From the NCBI GenBank assembly GCA_910587785.1, contig CAJUOA010000006.1, positions 1-64,000 of the forward strand: 64,000 nt of DNA. The letters are read 5' to 3'. The position numbers were made by a program, and so were the translations under genes. This DNA is from an uncultured Oscillospiraceae bacterium. Lineage in GTDB: Bacteria; Bacillota; Clostridia; Oscillospirales; Oscillospiraceae. The notes below the pieces were generated by a model, which saw nothing but the letters and a program-made list of their open reading frames with translations, was not told where the DNA came from and ran no database searches. Within the stretch, counting starts at the first letter, position 1, and each line of letters begins with the position of its first letter. Positions 8,371 to 16,567 of the stretch are shown here, one piece after another.

Positions 8371-8942
8371 TCAGAACCCTGCAGGGATGATCTCATCAAT
8401 GGTCAGATTTTGCTTGGGCTTGGCCCAGCCCATGAACTGCCGATGGCACTCCCACAGGTCCAGAAGCTGACCGAATGGCATCCGCCACACCTCGTCCTGG
8501 GAGAGATGGAGCTGGGCGATGCCGTAATAGAGCAGCCGGGTAAACAGCTCCGCACTGCTTACCCGGCCTGTGTGTTTTTTCCGTCCGGCTCACTCTCCAC
8601 GTTCCGTTTCGTGCCCCGGTACATGGCCTGCATGATGGCGTTTTTGCACCCGGCGAGGTCGAAGGGGGAGGTGAGCAGTTCCACCGCCTCGGCGGTCAGC
8701 TCCGGCTTCCGGTCATCCGGATGCCGCAGATTGTGTACCAGGATGCTCTGATTTGCCAGCAGGGTGATGAGCCAGACGATCTCGTCCAGGGCCATCTCGA
8801 AGTTCTCGGACTTCATCAGCTTATCGCCCAAATTTTCGAGGCCACCATACCGGGCAGCAATCTCCTTGGTAGCTTTGGTAGTCAGCAGGAGCGTGAACTC
8901 CTCGCCGCCGATAGTGATATTCGCAGTACGTTCCGTATCCAT
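8371..8942 (-). CDS. Tail assembly chaperone gpGT fusion made by -1 frameshift
   Basis: Extended product of the tail assembly chaperone gene, in the style of lambda gpG-T. Ribosomes reading the gpG frame slip back one base at A AAA AAC (8580-8574) and continue in the -1 frame for about 68 codons to TGA at 8373-8371. The added segment has LFTRLLYYGIAQLHLSQDE and a Trp-rich end (LWECHRQFMGWAKP) and has no start codon or ribosome site of its own, so it can only be reached through the slip. The fusion would bind the tape measure and recruit tail tube protein. The sequence signals are complete; frameshift efficiency is unknown. Confidence 0.85.
8535..8580 (-). promoter_or_regulatory. Programmed -1 ribosomal frameshift signal
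   Basis: Slippery heptamer A AAA AAC at 8580-8574 in the correct zero-frame phase, a 6-base spacer (8573-8568), then a perfect 9-base-pair stem (arms 8567-8559 and 8543-8535) with a 15-base loop. The gpG stop codon TAA lies in the first arm. Heptamer, spacer and stem all match canonical stimulatory frameshift signals. Confidence 0.88.
8559..8942 (-). CDS. Tail assembly chaperone gpG
   Basis: 127-residue helical protein with the N-terminal ITIGGEEFTLLLTTKATKEIAARYGG segment shared by siphovirus tail assembly chaperones. It is the unshifted product, ending at TAA 8561-8559 just after the slippery site; a minority of ribosomes should make the longer gpGT form. It lies between the tail tube gene and the tape measure gene, the fixed position for this family. 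The start is ATG at 8942 after GGAGG. Confidence 0.88.
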   Translation of the reverse strand: MDTERTANITIGGEEFTLLLTTKATKEIAARYGGLENLGDKLMKSENFEMALDEIVWLITLLANQSILVHNLRHPDDRKPELTAEAVELLTSPFDLAGCKNAIMQAMYRGTKRNVESEPDGKNTQAG

Positions 8943-8944
8943 GA

Positions 8945-9538
8945 TCAGACCTCCTCCGCCGTATAGGACGGCTCGTATACTTCGTCATACCATCCGGTGA
9001 TGGTGGCGGCGGTTACATCCTTGTCGCCCTCTGTGACCTCCGCTTTCCAGGGATGCTTGCCGCTGGCATCCAGCTTGTTCCGGCGCAGGATGGTCCCCTC
9101 GATGGTGGGCGTGGAGAAGGTGATCCCATCGCCCTTGGTCGCCAGGTTGGTGGCGGGGATGCCGAACTTCACCCGGTACAGCCAGAAGTAGCGGTAGTTC
9201 CCGTTCGCCTTTTTCGCCCGGAAGCCGATAGCCACCGGACTGCCGCCGTCCTCGCTGGCGGAGATCACCACATGGTTGCTGTCGATGGTGGAGCCGGTGA
9301 GAACGGACGCCGCCTCCGCGCCCAGGTCATCCACACCCAGGGTCAGCTTGCCGCTCTTGAACTCCTTCACGATCTCCGCCGCTCCGTCATCCGCGTAGAG
9401 CGTGGCCTCCGCCAGCTCCACGGATAGGTCTGCGGAGATGGCCTTTGCCAACTGGAGCGGCTTGCCGTAGGTTTCGATGCCGCTCTCGGCTTCGGTGATG
9501 GGCGCATAGAAAAGCCTGTCCAGGCCAATCGTAGCCAT
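8945..9538 (-). CDS. Major tail tube protein (phi13-type)
   Basis: 197-residue structural protein that polymerises into the tail tube. MATIGLDRLFYAPITEAESG at the N-terminus and the NGNYRYFWLYRVKFG segment match the phi13/TIGR01603 major tail protein family. It has a mostly beta composition with no Ig-like extension. The gene ends two bases before the chaperone start and follows the tail terminator gene by three bases, in the standard head-to-tail order. The start ATG at 9538 has GGAGG upstream. Confidence 0.92.
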   Translation of the reverse strand: MATIGLDRLFYAPITEAESGIETYGKPLQLAKAISADLSVELAEATLYADDGAAEIVKEFKSGKLTLGVDDLGAEAASVLTGSTIDSNHVVISASEDGGSPVAIGFRAKKANGNYRYFWLYRVKFGIPATNLATKGDGITFSTPTIEGTILRRNKLDASGKHPWKAEVTEGDKDVTAATITGWYDEVYEPSYTAEEV

Positions 9539-9541
9539 AGG

Positions 9542-9883
9542 TCATACCTCCATTTCGTAAGATTTCGCCACGTCGATGGCGTAGTGAAAATAGCCGGTGT
9601 CATCCTCGCGGGAGACATACCGGCGGTCTGTGATGCCGATGCCCACAGCCAGCAGGGCGCGGACGATCTGATCCTTCCGCTCCATGTAACTGCCTTTGGC
9701 GTATAGCGAGATACGCACCTCCTGGACATCAAACTGAGGACGGTTGTCCGCATGAAGGGTAAAGGAATCCGCCAGTGGTGTGAGGATCAGATACTCATCC
9801 GGGGCAGTCCCGGTAAACACGCCGGTCTCCACAGGGATGCCGATGCCCTCCGCCAGAGCGTTCAGTTCCGCCAGCAGACTCAC
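9542..9883 (-). CDS. Tail terminator / tail completion protein
   Basis: 113-residue small alpha/beta protein. TGTAPDEYLILTPLADSF and DVQEVRISLYAKGSY are typical of the HK97 gp10-neighbour / gp17-like tail terminators that cap the tail tube and set the head-tail junction. The start is GTG at 9883; it overlaps the preceding gene's TGA (GTGA), indicating translational coupling. It sits in the canonical order connector, adaptor, gp10-like protein, terminator, tail tube. Confidence 0.8.
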   Translation of the reverse strand: MSLLAELNALAEGIGIPVETGVFTGTAPDEYLILTPLADSFTLHADNRPQFDVQEVRISLYAKGSYMERKDQIVRALLAVGIGITDRRYVSREDDTGYFHYAIDVAKSYEMEV

Positions 9884-10311
9884 AGCTTCCCCACCTCCTC
9901 GTCAAACACCTGCCGCATGGCGGCAGCACAGCTATCACGGGTAGCTGTTTTCGCAGGCTTCAGAAAGGGCTTGGGCGGCTGGCCGTGTTTGCCGTATTCA
10001 ATGATGTTTGCGATCTTGGCGTTGCTCTCGCCATCCGAACGCAGCTCGGCGAAGCCCACCTTCACGTTGAGGATGCCGTCCGCGTCCTGCTTTACCTCCG
10101 ATGTACCCAGCGATTCCAACAGTTCCCCGGTGGAGCGGGACGGCTCCCGTGTGCCGCTGCCAATGACAGCACGGAGATTGTCTCGGATTTTTGCCTCCAC
10201 TACCTCCGCACCAGCCTCCAGCATCTTCTCACAGATAGCGTCGGTCTGCTTGCCCAGCTTGGTCAGCTTCCGCAGGAACTCATTGGGCAGCTTCACCGTC
10301 ACTTCAGCCAC
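9880..10311 (-). CDS. HK97 gp10-like head-tail joining protein
   Basis: 143 residues. The helical N-terminus (LPNEFLRKLTKLGKQTDAICEKMLEAGAEVV) and the IIEYGKHGQPPKPFLKPA segment are hallmarks of the HK97 gp10 family, small proteins of the neck and tail junction. The start is GTG at 10311, supported by GGAGG 9 bases upstream; it overlaps the adaptor gene by eight bases and the terminator gene by four, so the neck genes are translationally linked. Confidence 0.86.
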   Translation of the reverse strand: MAEVTVKLPNEFLRKLTKLGKQTDAICEKMLEAGAEVVEAKIRDNLRAVIGSGTREPSRSTGELLESLGTSEVKQDADGILNVKVGFAELRSDGESNAKIANIIEYGKHGQPPKPFLKPAKTATRDSCAAAMRQVFDEEVGKL

Positions 10312-10636
10312 TGGCGGTCACCTCCTTTGCCAGCACTTCCAGATACATCCCCCGGCCCTTCACGTCCTCCACGCTGGTGATATTGAACCGTGTATCCCCA
10401 CAGCGGATAAAATGAGCAGTCGTAACAGTGAGGCCAGGGATACACCGGAATCGGAAGAGGTCGGTGGCCTCGGAGAAGGCGGCGCGGTTGGCCCACTTCT
10501 CGCTGCCGTGCCGCCCCTCTCGGTATGCCCGGAGGGAGGCCACCGCCACATCCTCCGTGGTGGCGAACCCCTCCGGGTCCTTGGTTTTCCTCGGCTCTAC
10601 GATGTCGATGAAAGTGTTCATCTTCCCGAATGACAT
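10304..10636 (-). CDS. Head-tail adaptor (head closure) protein
   Basis: 110-residue beta-rich protein. MNTFIDIVEPRKTKDPEGF, an A(Y)REGRHGSEKWANRAAFSEATDLFRFR centre and a DTRFNITSVEDVKGRGMYLEV end match the phage head closure / SPP1 gp16-like family. The start ATG at 10636 has a GGAAGG ribosome site at the end of the connector gene, two bases after that gene's TAG. Confidence 0.85.
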   Translation of the reverse strand: MSFGKMNTFIDIVEPRKTKDPEGFATTEDVAVASLRAYREGRHGSEKWANRAAFSEATDLFRFRCIPGLTVTTAHFIRCGDTRFNITSVEDVKGRGMYLEVLAKEVTASG

Positions 10637-10638
10637 AG

Positions 10639-10950
10639 CTACACCTTCCAATCCCGGTCCAGCCGCAGCAGGAGATTGACCGTGTTCCATACTTGTTGCG
10701 CGGCGTTGGTGTTGTCCGCGAAGAAGCCGCCGGTGGAGCCATCCCGGCTCTCGTAGAAGTGGCTGGCCAGCATGATGACCGCCTGCTCCGTGGTGGGCGG
10801 CATGGGATTTTCGCTGTAGCTGCCCTCCGGAATATGCTGGTAGCTCTCCGCATAGGCAATGGCGGCGGTGATGTACTGCATGAGCAGCACATCATCCGCA
10901 TCGTGGTCCAGAATGAGATTCGCTTTGACCTTCGCCAGTAACTCCTCCAT
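10639..10950 (-). CDS. Head-tail connector protein (gp6-like)
   Basis: 103-residue helical protein (MEELLAKVKANLILDHDADDVLLMQYITAAIAYAESY, ending NTVNLLLRLDRDWKV) of the HK97 gp6-like/DNA packaging connector family, forming the ring below the portal. The start is ATG at 10950 and overlaps the last base of the capsid gene stop region. The ribosome site is weak (GGCGG), consistent with coupling to capsid translation. Confidence 0.85.
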   Translation of the reverse strand: MEELLAKVKANLILDHDADDVLLMQYITAAIAYAESYQHIPEGSYSENPMPPTTEQAVIMLASHFYESRDGSTGGFFADNTNAAQQVWNTVNLLLRLDRDWKV

Positions 10951-12146
10951 CACTTCGCCGCCTTGATGGTGAGGAGCTGGACGGCCTCCGGCAGCACCAG
11001 CTTGCCGTCCACCCGCTCCTTGGCCACAAAGCCCACCATGCCGTTCCCGGCGAACAGCTCCTTCAGCTCGGCGAACGAGCGGGTCCCACGGTCGCCGATG
11101 TTGTAGTAACTGAAATCGCCGAAGGCGATGGCGGGCTTGCCAGCGGTGATGGTCGGGAAGTAGGGAGAGGTGTGGATGGCGTAGCCGAACAGACGGTCCG
11201 GCTCCCCAGCCTGGTAGGAGGGCTGCCAGAGGTACTGGCCGTTGTTGTCCTTCAGCTTGCGCAGTACCGCCAGCGTCTGGTCGTTGGTGAGGAAGGCGGC
11301 GTTCTTGCGGTAGGGCCTCTTGAGGGCGTAGACCAGGTCGATGACCTCGTCCGCCGTGATGGAGGCCCCGGCGGTGGTGACGGCGGTCTGCGCCCCGCCG
11401 GTCGCCGCCAGCAGGCCCAGGGGCTTGCCGGAGCCGTCCCCGTTGATGAAAGCGTCCTCCTCTGCGTTGCCCAGGGCCTTGGCGAACTGGGCGATGATGT
11501 AGTTCTCCAAGCCGAAGGCGTTGTCGTAGAGCAGCTCCTCGGTGACCTTCACCGCCACATGGAGCTTGTGGGCGTCCAGGCTGATCTGGGCGAAGGTGGC
11601 GTCCCCGAAGGTGAGCGCACCGCCCTCGTCGATCCACGCGGCGGCGGGCTTGGTGGCGGCGATGTTGATCTTGTGTTCGCCGCTGGTGGTGATGCGGTGG
11701 CCCAGCCTGCGCATGATGTTCTCCTCGGTCAGCCCATCGATGAGCCGGGAGTCGTACTCCTCCGGCACCAGGTAGCCGCCGTTGGCATCGATGCCCTCCT
11801 GGAGAACGTTGCTCACCTGGCGGAAGTTGGTGCGCAGGGCGGTGAGCATGGCCTCCTTGTAGGCTTTGGAGGCCCGCCCGGTTTTAGGCTCGTCCTGGTC
11901 GGAGCCGCCCAGGGGCTTGCCGGTCAGGGGGCTGGCGGTGGGCTTGGACAGTTCGGCGTCCAACGCCTCCTGCCGTTCCAGACGGGCGATCTCCCTGCCC
12001 AGGTCGGTGATGTCCTGCTCCATGCGGGTGTAGGCGGCATCGTCCTCGGCGGACAGGACGCCCTTCTCGTTGCGGTGGCTGTCCAGGAACGCCTTCGCAG
12101 CCGCCCACGCCTTGGCCCGCTTCTCCCTCAGTTCCAGAATGGTCAT
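10950..12146 (-). CDS. Major capsid protein, HK97 fold
   Basis: 398-residue shell protein. Residues 1-100 are charged coiled coil (KRAKAWAAAKAFLDSH..., DLGREIARLERQEALDAEL), the delta/scaffold domain normally removed by the prohead protease. The mature part begins near residue 105 and includes NGGYLVPEEYDSRLIDGL, KVTEELLYDNAFGLENYI, GDGSGKPLGLL and GDFSYYNIGDRGTRSF, all typical of the HK97 major capsid family. It lies directly downstream of the ClpP-like protease gene. The start ATG at 12146 follows AAGGAGG. Confidence 0.95.
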   Translation of the reverse strand: MTILELREKRAKAWAAAKAFLDSHRNEKGVLSAEDDAAYTRMEQDITDLGREIARLERQEALDAELSKPTASPLTGKPLGGSDQDEPKTGRASKAYKEAMLTALRTNFRQVSNVLQEGIDANGGYLVPEEYDSRLIDGLTEENIMRRLGHRITTSGEHKINIAATKPAAAWIDEGGALTFGDATFAQISLDAHKLHVAVKVTEELLYDNAFGLENYIIAQFAKALGNAEEDAFINGDGSGKPLGLLAATGGAQTAVTTAGASITADEVIDLVYALKRPYRKNAAFLTNDQTLAVLRKLKDNNGQYLWQPSYQAGEPDRLFGYAIHTSPYFPTITAGKPAIAFGDFSYYNIGDRGTRSFAELKELFAGNGMVGFVAKERVDGKLVLPEAVQLLTIKAAK

Positions 12147-12159
12147 GATGTGTTCCTCC

Positions 12160-12888
12160 TTAAAATTTCAAAAGTTCAAGCCGCTCCATCAACGTGTCGA
12201 TGGAACGGCCTGTGGGTGTGGTATTCGGTTTTTCGATGCGGCACTTCGCTGCGATCTTCCCCATGAGGGAATTGACCACCGCTGCCGGGGAATACAGCAT
12301 GGAGCCTGCGGGCGGGGCCTCGTCCCCAGCCTGGGCGCGGGACAGGATGCCGTCCGCAAAGTCCAGCTCCACCGCTTTGTTCGCGTCCATCCATGTTTCG
12401 CTGTCCATGAGGTGGGACAGCTTGGCGCGACTGAGGCCGGTCTTGATCTCGTAGGCGTTGATAATGGAGTCCTTGACGGCTTCCAGCATAGCAATGGCTT
12501 TCTCCATCTCCCCGGTATCGCCCCAGGCGACCGTGGCCGGGTTGTGGATCATCATGGTGGACACCGGGGACATGAGGACCTTGGTGCCAGCCATGGCGAT
12601 GACGGACGCGGCGCTGGCGGCGATGCCGTCAATTTTCACGGTCACATCGTGGGGATAATCCATGAGCATATTGTAGATTTGCGCCGCCGCCACGCAGTCC
12701 CCGCCGGGACTGTTGATCCAGACGGTGATGTTGCCGTTGCCAGACATCAGCTCGTCTTTGAAAAGCTGCGGAGTCACATCATCGTCATACCAGCTATCTT
12801 CGGCGATGGTGCCGTTGAGGAACAGCGTCCGTTCCTCCGAGGCCGTCTCCGTCGCCGCCTTCACTTTCCATTTCCAGAATTTTTTCAT
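12160..12888 (-). CDS. ClpP-like prohead protease
   Basis: 242-residue head maturation protease of the ClpP/crotonase fold. The oxyanion-site sequence NSPGGDCVAAAQIYN, the nucleophile region IDGIAASAASVIAMAG (Ser within AAS) and the histidine in MMIHNPATVAWG give the expected catalytic layout. It would cleave the capsid delta domain. The start is ATG at 12888, 6 bases after GGAGG; the first 95 bases overlap the 3' end of the portal gene in another frame, a typical arrangement in HK97-like phages. Confidence 0.93.
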   Translation of the reverse strand: MKKFWKWKVKAATETASEERTLFLNGTIAEDSWYDDDVTPQLFKDELMSGNGNITVWINSPGGDCVAAAQIYNMLMDYPHDVTVKIDGIAASAASVIAMAGTKVLMSPVSTMMIHNPATVAWGDTGEMEKAIAMLEAVKDSIINAYEIKTGLSRAKLSHLMDSETWMDANKAVELDFADGILSRAQAGDEAPPAGSMLYSPAAVVNSLMGKIAAKCRIEKPNTTPTGRSIDTLMERLELLKF

Positions 12889-14143
12889 CGGAATCCTCCT
12901 CTCCTGTCGTAGTGGTATCTGCAAAAGCCCCCGCGTCCTTCAGCGGGAGCATATTGCCGTTGATGAGGTACAGGTCGCCGCCCTCCTCGGCGGGGATGCG
13001 GTCCAGGTTCTCCAGCTCCCGGATGTCGTTGGCGGACATCCAGCCGTTCTGCCGACCGATGGCATAGCCGTTCATCCGGCTCTGGTAGTCGCCCCGGAGC
13101 AGCCCCTCCAAGTTGAATTTCACAAAGTAGGTGGCCTTTTCCTCCTGGGTGAGCAGCGACCGCTGGATGGACTGCTCCCAACGGATTACCCACGGTTCCA
13201 GCGTGTATTTTACGAACTCCAGCGACTGCTGCTCAATATTAGAAAAGCTCGACTTTTCCAGATCACCGACCATGTGTGGCGGCACCCGGAAAATTCGAGC
13301 GATCTCATTGATTTGAAATTTTCGTGTTTCAAGGAACTGCGCCTGCTCCGGCGAGATGCCGATGGGCGTGTATTTGAGCCCCTCTTCGAGAACTGCAATT
13401 TTGCCTGAATTGGCGCTCCCTCCGAACTGGCTCATCCAGTTCTCCCTGAGTCGCTGGGGGTCCTTGATGGTGCCGGGGTGTTCCAGGACGCCGCCCGGAG
13501 CCGCGCCGTTGGCGAAGAACTTCGCGCCGTACTCCTCACAGGCAATGGCCATGCCGATGGCGTTCTTCGCCATGGCGATGGGCGAGTAGCCCACCAGCCC
13601 GTCAAAGCCCAGGCCGGGGATGTGCAGCACATCCGAGGGCCGGAGGATGACGATCTGGTTCTTGTCACGGATGGCCTCGTCCGTCCCCCGCTGGTAGCTG
13701 TAGTAGAGCTGGCCCCGCTCGCCCCGGTCCACGGTCATTTTGTTGGGCATGAGGGGGTACAGTGCCACCACCTCGCCTTTGCCGTTGCGGATGACCTGGG
13801 CGTAGGCGTTGCCCCAGAGGAGGAGATGGGTCATGAGAGTTTCCCGGAACACGAAGGAACTCATTTCCGGGTTAGGCTCGTCATGGAGCAGAAGGTACAG
13901 CGGGTGGCCGATGGCCTTCTCCTTGCCGCCGTCCCCGGTGTAGCGGTACAGATTCAGCGGCAGGCCAGCCACGGCCTCCGCCAAGATACGGACACAGGAG
14001 TACACCGCCGTCATCTGCATGGCGCTCCGCTCGGTGACAGTCTTGCCGGAGGTGGAGCCGCCGAAGTAAAAGGTGTAGCCGCTCCCGGCGGTGCGGTTCT
14101 GGGGAGCGTCCCGCGAACGAAACAGACTGCTGAGAAGGCCCAT
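12794..14143 (-). CDS. Portal protein, HK97 family
   Basis: 449-residue dodecameric portal through which DNA enters the capsid. MQMTAVYSCVRILAEAVAGLPL, FRETLMTHLLLWGNAYAQVIR and a FRVPPHMVGDLEKSSFSNIEQ segment are diagnostic of the HK97-type portal. The C-terminus is acidic and Gly/Asp-rich. It lies downstream of the large terminase but is separated from it by two plus-strand genes. The start ATG at 14143 has AAGGAG upstream. Confidence 0.95.
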   Translation of the reverse strand: MGLLSSLFRSRDAPQNRTAGSGYTFYFGGSTSGKTVTERSAMQMTAVYSCVRILAEAVAGLPLNLYRYTGDGGKEKAIGHPLYLLLHDEPNPEMSSFVFRETLMTHLLLWGNAYAQVIRNGKGEVVALYPLMPNKMTVDRGERGQLYYSYQRGTDEAIRDKNQIVILRPSDVLHIPGLGFDGLVGYSPIAMAKNAIGMAIACEEYGAKFFANGAAPGGVLEHPGTIKDPQRLRENWMSQFGGSANSGKIAVLEEGLKYTPIGISPEQAQFLETRKFQINEIARIFRVPPHMVGDLEKSSFSNIEQQSLEFVKYTLEPWVIRWEQSIQRSLLTQEEKATYFVKFNLEGLLRGDYQSRMNGYAIGRQNGWMSANDIRELENLDRIPAEEGGDLYLINGNMLPLKDAGAFADTTTTGEEDSDEKILEMESEGGDGDGLGGTDAVPQRHHRRR

Positions 14144-14173
14144 AAAAATTACACTCCTTGTTTAAGATTTTGA

Positions 14174-14223
14174 TTGACAAATTGCAGGATGTGTGGTACG
14201 CTGTGTGTACCGATTTAGTACAC
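14174..14223 (+). promoter_or_regulatory. Promoter and operator-like repeat for the first moron gene
   Basis: TTGACA at 14174-14179, a 17-base spacer and TACGCT at 14197-14202, followed by an inverted repeat GTGTAC (14205-14210), 7 bases, GTACAC (14218-14223). It faces the small gene at 14258. The repeat lies over the expected transcription start, as an operator would. Confidence 0.7.
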
Positions 14224-14257
14224 GTGATGCACCGAGATAATAAAGGAGGACATAGAT

Positions 14258-14509
14258 ATGGCAAGACCGTTTGTATTTCCTGACCCCAATGATCGTTCGC
14301 CTAACGATCCGAGCGTAATCGTAAGCCCTACTCAAGTTCTTGGCATTTACAAGCAGTACACTGGTGACAGGATGGAGCGAGTTACTGCCAAAGTGCAGGA
14401 GTGGTTTTGTGAAAAGGCTGAAACATATGGCTGGGATGTAGCACGCTTTTCTGGAAACCAGTGTTTCTTAGAGGTCAAGCTTGAAAAAAAGCAACTTCCC
14501 GAAGATTGA
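14258..14509 (+). CDS. Moron-like small protein of unknown function
   Basis: 83 residues, on the strand opposite to the surrounding structural genes and visibly more AT-rich. It begins MARPFVFPDPNDRSPNDPS and then forms a probable amphipathic helix followed by KVQEWFCEKAETYGWDVARF. I recognise no domain, signal peptide or membrane segment. The start is ATG at 14258, 8 bases after AAGGAGG. It has its own sigma-A promoter with an operator-like repeat, so it can be expressed in the lysogen. Opposite orientation, own promoter and base composition mark it as a moron; a host-benefit, exclusion or anti-defence role is speculation. Confidence 0.7.
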   Translation: MARPFVFPDPNDRSPNDPSVIVSPTQVLGIYKQYTGDRMERVTAKVQEWFCEKAETYGWDVARFSGNQCFLEVKLEKKQLPED

Positions 14510-14522
14510 TATAGTTTTTAAC

Positions 14523-14556
14523 GGTAACCACCTATCAGAAATGGTAGGTGATTACC
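14523..14556 (+). terminator. Hairpin between the two moron genes
   Basis: GGTAA-C-CACCTA pairs with TAGGTG-A-TTACC around a 10-base loop. No strong U-tract follows on the plus strand, so it may be a weak terminator or an RNA-stabilising hairpin for the gene at 14258. Confidence 0.4.
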
Positions 14557-14578
14557 TTATATAAAGGACGCCTTTCTT

Positions 14579-14607
14579 TTGGAAAACAGAGGATGCTGTG
14601 ATAATAT
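14579..14607 (+). promoter_or_regulatory. Promoter of the second moron gene
   Basis: TTGGAA at 14579-14584, a 17-base spacer and TAATAT at 14602-14607, 34 bases before the ATG at 14641. A near-consensus sigma-A promoter. Confidence 0.7.
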
Positions 14608-14640
14608 AAGAACATACTCATTTGAGGGGGGGGAACTGAA

Positions 14641-14952
14641 ATGACAGAAACACTTAAAGAAATATCCAAATGGATTCTTGCACAGGGGCAAGAAATCGCA
14701 CAAGAGGCTTTGAACGAAAAACTTCAAGAAGCCTATGATCAGGGGCGGATGGATGCCTATCGTGCAGATGTAGATCGGATAATCGCTGATCTTTATCACA
14801 ACACTATGCTTGTTGTCAATCGAAGAAAAGCAGAATTATACGAAAAAGGATTTAATACAAGCGTCCCTACTGAAGATGTAGCCGAAATGATGGCATATAA
14901 GTTTATAGAAGAAAACCTTCCCCAAATTATGAAAAACTATAGTGAGAGCTAA
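14641..14952 (+). CDS. Moron-like helical protein of unknown function
   Basis: 103 residues, almost entirely predicted helix: LKEISKWILAQGQEIAQEAL, then EAYDQGRMDAYRADVDRIIADL, and a C-terminal EMMAYKFIEENLPQIMKN. No known motif, signal peptide or membrane helix is visible. It lies on the plus strand between portal and large terminase, with its own promoter and a G-rich ribosome site (GAGGGGGGGG) 7 bases before ATG. The 3' end approaches the terminase gene tail to tail with 13 bases between. AT-richer than its neighbours, it is likely an acquired moron. Confidence 0.68.
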   Translation: MTETLKEISKWILAQGQEIAQEALNEKLQEAYDQGRMDAYRADVDRIIADLYHNTMLVVNRRKAELYEKGFNTSVPTEDVAEMMAYKFIEENLPQIMKNYSES

Positions 14953-14965
14953 TTCCTACCGCCTT

Positions 14966-16567
14966 TCATATGAATAGAAGCCCCCGGCTGTCATATACAC
15001 TCTCGCTGGTGTCGTTGCCGCAACGGATAGCCCTATCCAGGGCCATCACCGTGGCAACGGCACCATCGATTTTTTCGGTGGATTTTTCTTTGTCCGGCTT
15101 GATGTTGCCAGCCGGGTCGGTGCGGATGTAGATATTGTCCATCATCCACCGCAACACCGGATGACCGCCGTGGGCCACCCGCTCCTCCAGCACCAGCTTC
15201 ATCAGCTCCTTGGTGGGCGGGGACATATCCTTGAAGCCCTGCCCGAAGGGAACCACCGTGAAGCCCATGCCCTCCAAGTTCTGCACCATCTGGACAGCAC
15301 CCCAGCGGTCAAAAGCGATCTCCCGGATGTTGAATCGTTCCCCCAGCCGCTCGATGAACTTCTCGATGTAGCCGTAGTGAACCACGTTGCCCTCGGTGGT
15401 CTGGAGGAAACCCTGCTTCTCCCACACATCGTAGGGGACATGATCCCGCCGCACCCGCAGTTCCAAATTTTCCTCTGGAATCCAGAAGTACGGGAGGATG
15501 CTGTATTTATCATCCTCGTCCACAGGCGGGAACACCAGCACGAAGGCTGTGATGTCGGTAGTGGAGGACAAATCCAGCCCGCCGTAGCAGACCCGGCCCT
15601 CCAAGCTGTCCTCGCCCACGGTAAAGGCACACTTGTCCCACCGCTCCATCGGCATCCAGCGCACCGCTTGTTTTACCCACTGGTTGAGGCGGAGCTGTCG
15701 GAAAGAGTTCTCCTCGGCGGGATTCTGCTTGGCGGAATCACATGCCGCCCGTACCTTGTCAATGCCCACCGTGATGCCCAGAGAGGGGTTGGCCTTCTTC
15801 CATACCTTGGGGTCCGTCCAATCGTCCCCCTCGTCCGCGCCATAGATCACAGGATAGAAAGTGGGGTTAATTTTTCGACCCTCCAAGATATCCTTGGCCT
15901 TCTGGTGTGTCTCGTAACAGATGGAGCGGGTGTCGGTGCCAGCCGTGGTGATGAGGAAATAGAGCGGCTGCATCCGGGCATCGCCGGAGCCTTTGGTCAT
16001 GACATCGAACAGCTTTCTGTTGGGTTGGGTGTGCAGCTCGTCAAAGACCACCCCGTGGATGTTGAAACCATGCTTGCTGTACGCCTCCGCTGAAAGCACC
16101 TGGTAGAAGGAGTTGGTGGGCTGGTAGATGATGCGTTTCTGGGAGGCCAGAATCTTCACCCGCTTGGAGAGTGCTGGACACATCTTCACCATATCGGCGG
16201 CAACCTCGAACACAATGGACGCCTGCTGGCGGTCAGCGGCGCAGCCGTAGACCTCGGCCCGCTCCTCACCGTCCCCGCAGGTCAGGAGCAGAGCGACAGC
16301 GGCAGCAAGTTCACTCTTGCCCATCTTCTTCGGAATTTCAACATAGGCGGTATTGAACTGACGGTAGCCGTTGGGCTTTAGGATGCCAAACACATCCCGG
16401 ATGATCTGCTCCTGCCAATCGATCAACTCGAAGGGCTTTCCGGCCCAAGTCCCCTTGGTATGGCAGAGGCACTCGATGAACCCTACCGCGTAATCTGCCG
16501 CCGCTTTGTCGTACACGGAGTCCTTGGCTTTGAACGGGGTGGGCTTGTATTTTTTCAGCTTACGCAT
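14966..16567 (-). CDS. Terminase large subunit
   Basis: 533-residue ATP-driven packaging motor and nuclease. Walker A-type EIPKKMGKSELAA near residues 77-89, Walker B in GVVFDELHTQ (about 172-180), and the C-terminal RNase H-like nuclease beginning GGLDLSSTTDITAF near residue 320 with later conserved acidic residues (KIDGAVATVMALDRAIR). It matches the Terminase_1/HK97-type large subunits. Unusually, the small subunit gene is 6.8 kb upstream at 23333-23908. The start ATG at 16567 follows GGAGG at 8-base spacing. Confidence 0.95.
   Translation of the reverse strand: MRKLKKYKPTPFKAKDSVYDKAAADYAVGFIECLCHTKGTWAGKPFELIDWQEQIIRDVFGILKPNGYRQFNTAYVEIPKKMGKSELAAAVALLLTCGDGEERAEVYGCAADRQQASIVFEVAADMVKMCPALSKRVKILASQKRIIYQPTNSFYQVLSAEAYSKHGFNIHGVVFDELHTQPNRKLFDVMTKGSGDARMQPLYFLITTAGTDTRSICYETHQKAKDILEGRKINPTFYPVIYGADEGDDWTDPKVWKKANPSLGITVGIDKVRAACDSAKQNPAEENSFRQLRLNQWVKQAVRWMPMERWDKCAFTVGEDSLEGRVCYGGLDLSSTTDITAFVLVFPPVDEDDKYSILPYFWIPEENLELRVRRDHVPYDVWEKQGFLQTTEGNVVHYGYIEKFIERLGERFNIREIAFDRWGAVQMVQNLEGMGFTVVPFGQGFKDMSPPTKELMKLVLEERVAHGGHPVLRWMMDNIYIRTDPAGNIKPDKEKSTEKIDGAVATVMALDRAIRCGNDTSESVYDSRGLLFI

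Noticed and set aside
8396..8593. Separate small gene after the tail chaperone in a third frame
   Set aside because: Its frame is not the -1 frame reached by the slippery site, and the -1 frame gives a better, chaperone-like sequence ending just before the tape measure.
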